Shown: positions 5,180-6,528 of the stretch, piece after piece
How the letters are laid out: the number at the start of each line of letters is the position of its first letter
Numbering within the stretch: position 1 is the stretch's first letter
Assembly (NCBI GenBank): GCA_020343555.1
Contig: CP070800.1
Span: 1,923,285 to 1,929,812 of the forward strand
Direction of reading: 5' to 3'
Origin: Dehalococcoidales bacterium
Lineage (GTDB): Bacteria; Chloroflexota; Dehalococcoidia; Dehalococcoidales; UBA2162
DNA: 6,528 nt
The notes under the pieces: model-generated
What the model saw: only the letters and a program-made list of their open reading frames with translations
What the model was told of the DNA's origin: nothing
Database searches by the model: none
Position numbers and translations under genes: made by a program

Positions 5180-6425
5180 AAGTATTATCAAGGGCAGTGT
5201 TATCGCTCCGTCGTCTAAAAGCTATACTATCCGGGCATTAATCTGCGCCGCCCTCGCCGAGGGTAAAAGCGAAATAATCAATCCTCTTGGTTCGGATGAT
5301 ACAGAAGCCTGCCAGGATATTCTTAGCGCGTTGGGAGTACGAATAGAACAGGGTGATACTTCCTGGCTGGTTGAAGGAGGTACCCTGCATCAACCCGATA
5401 GAGACCTTTACTGTCGAGAATCCGCAGCCACACAACGATTTATGACAGCGGTGTGTTCGATAGTGCAGGGAACGTGCCGGCTGACTTCAGCACCGTCACT
5501 GGCAAGAAGACCTGTTCAACCGCTTATACAACCGTTACATCAACTCGGAATTAAGTGTTTTAATGATGAAGCTGATTCATCGATAACGGTCAATGGGGGT
5601 AGCCTGAAAGGCGGAGTAGCTGAACTTCCCGGAGATATCAGTTCGCAATATGTGTCAGCCCTGTTGTTCATCTCACCATATGCGGAAAACGGCATGACTG
5701 TCAGGTTGACGACTTCGCTTGAATCGAAACCGTATGTCCTGATGACACTGGACTGTCTGGAAAAATTCGGTGTAGAGGTAGAGTATTCCGATGAAATGCG
5801 GGAGTACAGAACAGCCAGACAGATCTACAAACCGACGCGATACACTATTGAGGGAGACTGGTCGTCGGCATCATATTTACTCACTGCTGGTGCAGTCGCC
5901 GGAGAGGTTGAAGTAAAGAATCTGAAACCAAACAGCCTCCAGGGTGATAAAGTGTTACTGAACTTCCTGAGAGATATGGGAGCCATGGTTGATACAAGCA
6001 CCAACGGCATATCTGTTAAAAAATCACCGTTGAAGGCGTGTAAAGTCGACCTGACAGACTGTATCGACCTGCTCCCGACCATGGCAGTTCTGGCTGCAAT
6101 GGCTGAAGGAACCAGTGAATTCACTGGAATAGCTAGAGCAAGAATAAAAGAATCTAACCGGGTATCGGCAGTAAAAACCGGACTTGAAAAATCAGGTATC
6201 AAGGTTTTTGAAGAAAAAGATAAACTGATGATCACCGGAGGTGAGATAAATAGTGCCGTAATCGACTCTAATAATGATCACCGTATTGCCATGGCTTTCA
6301 GCCTCCTGGGTCTCAAATCTGGAAATATTGAAATAGAGAATGCCGAATGTATCTCGAAGACATATCCTGAATACTGGGATATACTGAAACGTATTGGTGG
6401 CGAGGTGAAGATAGATGACAAATAG
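5160..6425 (+). CDS. aroA: 3-phosphoshikimate 1-carboxyvinyltransferase (EPSP synthase)
   Basis: AroA transfers the enolpyruvyl group of PEP to shikimate-3-phosphate. The 421-residue protein has the full length of the two-domain fold. Visible elements are SSKSYTIRA with Lys20, Ser21 and Arg25, ESAATQR (87-93) with Arg93 for PEP, SSQ (161-163) for shikimate-3-phosphate, the catalytic Asp303 in DLLPT, IKESNR (329-334), DHRIAM (373-378) and Lys400 in SKTYPEYW. Ala89 takes the place of Gly96 of the E. coli enzyme, and Asn333 replaces the common Asp of KESDR. The start is nearly forced: a TGA at 5151-5153 closes the frame upstream, and ATG 5160 is the only start before the conserved N-terminus. 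It overlaps aroK by 20 bases and has no good ribosome binding site, so coupling to aroK is likely. Confidence 0.96.
   Translation: MKASISKSIIKGSVIAPSSKSYTIRALICAALAEGKSEIINPLGSDDTEACQDILSALGVRIEQGDTSWLVEGGTLHQPDRDLYCRESAATQRFMTAVCSIVQGTCRLTSAPSLARRPVQPLIQPLHQLGIKCFNDEADSSITVNGGSLKGGVAELPGDISSQYVSALLFISPYAENGMTVRLTTSLESKPYVLMTLDCLEKFGVEVEYSDEMREYRTARQIYKPTRYTIEGDWSSASYLLTAGAVAGEVEVKNLKPNSLQGDKVLLNFLRDMGAMVDTSTNGISVKKSPLKACKVDLTDCIDLLPTMAVLAAMAEGTSEFTGIARARIKESNRVSAVKTGLEKSGIKVFEEKDKLMITGGEINSAVIDSNNDHRIAMAFSLLGLKSGNIEIENAECISKTYPEYWDILKRIGGEVKIDDK
6402..6408 (+). promoter_or_regulatory. Strong ribosome binding site of aroC inside aroA
   Basis: GAGGTGA matches the anti-Shine-Dalgarno sequence over seven bases and lies six bases before ATG 6415. 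It is the best ribosome binding site in the window and settles the aroC start, which overlaps the aroA end by 11 bases. Confidence 0.8.
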
Positions 6426-6528
6426 CATCGGAAAGCTGTTCATCGTTACCAGCTTTGGCGAGAGTCATGGCAGGTGCGTCGGTGTTATAATCGACGGTTG
6501 CCCGGCTGGTCTTGCGGTAACTCAGAAC
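6415..6528 (+). CDS. aroC: Chorismate synthase (3' end beyond the window)
   Basis: Only the first 38 codons are visible, and the frame stays open to the last base. AroC removes phosphate from EPSP to give chorismate, the final step of the pathway, and requires reduced FMN. The N-terminus [15 protein letters not shown] carries the chorismate synthase signature GESHG (15-19) with the active-site His18, followed by [11 protein letters not shown], also highly conserved. The start overlaps the aroA end by 11 bases, and a strong ribosome binding site lies six bases upstream. It continues the pathway order directly after aroA. Confidence 0.95.
   Translation, partial: MTNSIGKLFIVTSFGESHGRCVGVIIDGCPAGLAVTQN

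Noticed and set aside
5825..6235. Minus-strand open frame of 136 codons within aroA.
   Set aside because: It is antisense to conserved EPSP synthase motifs (IKESNR, DLLPT) and resembles no known protein.

Overview
The window holds most of a shikimate (chorismate) pathway operon on the + strand, preceded by the 3' part of an MFS transporter gene. The order is MFS transporter (5' end missing) - regulatory gap of 247 bases - aroB - aroD (class I) - SAM-dependent methyltransferase - aroE - aroK - aroA - aroC (5' end only). The moderate GC content, the class I AroD in a tight aroB-D-E-K-A-C cluster and the style of the proteins suggest a Dehalococcoidia-like Chloroflexota bacterium. That assignment rests on recalled gene order and protein style, not on a search. 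No mobile element, CRISPR array, tRNA or rRNA was seen.

Region by region: 1-1023 encodes about ten of the twelve membrane segments of a MefA-like MFS exporter. The gap 1024-1270 is the most informative part. It holds a sigma70-like promoter directly after the MFS stop codon, then a 29-codon ORF with a Phe-Phe-Tyr-Phe-Val-Phe cluster, two mutually exclusive RNA foldings, a strong intrinsic terminator, and finally a 19-base palindrome overlapping an extended -10 promoter just before aroB. I read this as a ribosome-mediated transcription attenuator sensing charged tRNA-Phe/tRNA-Tyr, with a second, attenuator-independent promoter behind it. From 1271 to the end the genes are packed with gaps of 0-13 bases or overlaps of 11-20 bases, which indicates one transcript with translational coupling.

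The enzymes cover six consecutive steps: 3-dehydroquinate synthase (AroB), 3-dehydroquinate dehydratase (AroD), shikimate dehydrogenase (AroE), shikimate kinase (AroK), EPSP synthase (AroA) and chorismate synthase (AroC, truncated by the window). The first enzyme, DAHP synthase, is not in view. A class I methyltransferase of unknown substrate sits between aroD and aroE and shares their tight spacing. AroA has Ala where the glyphosate-sensitive enzymes have the critical Gly, and AroK has Glu in place of the first Asp of its DxD motif.
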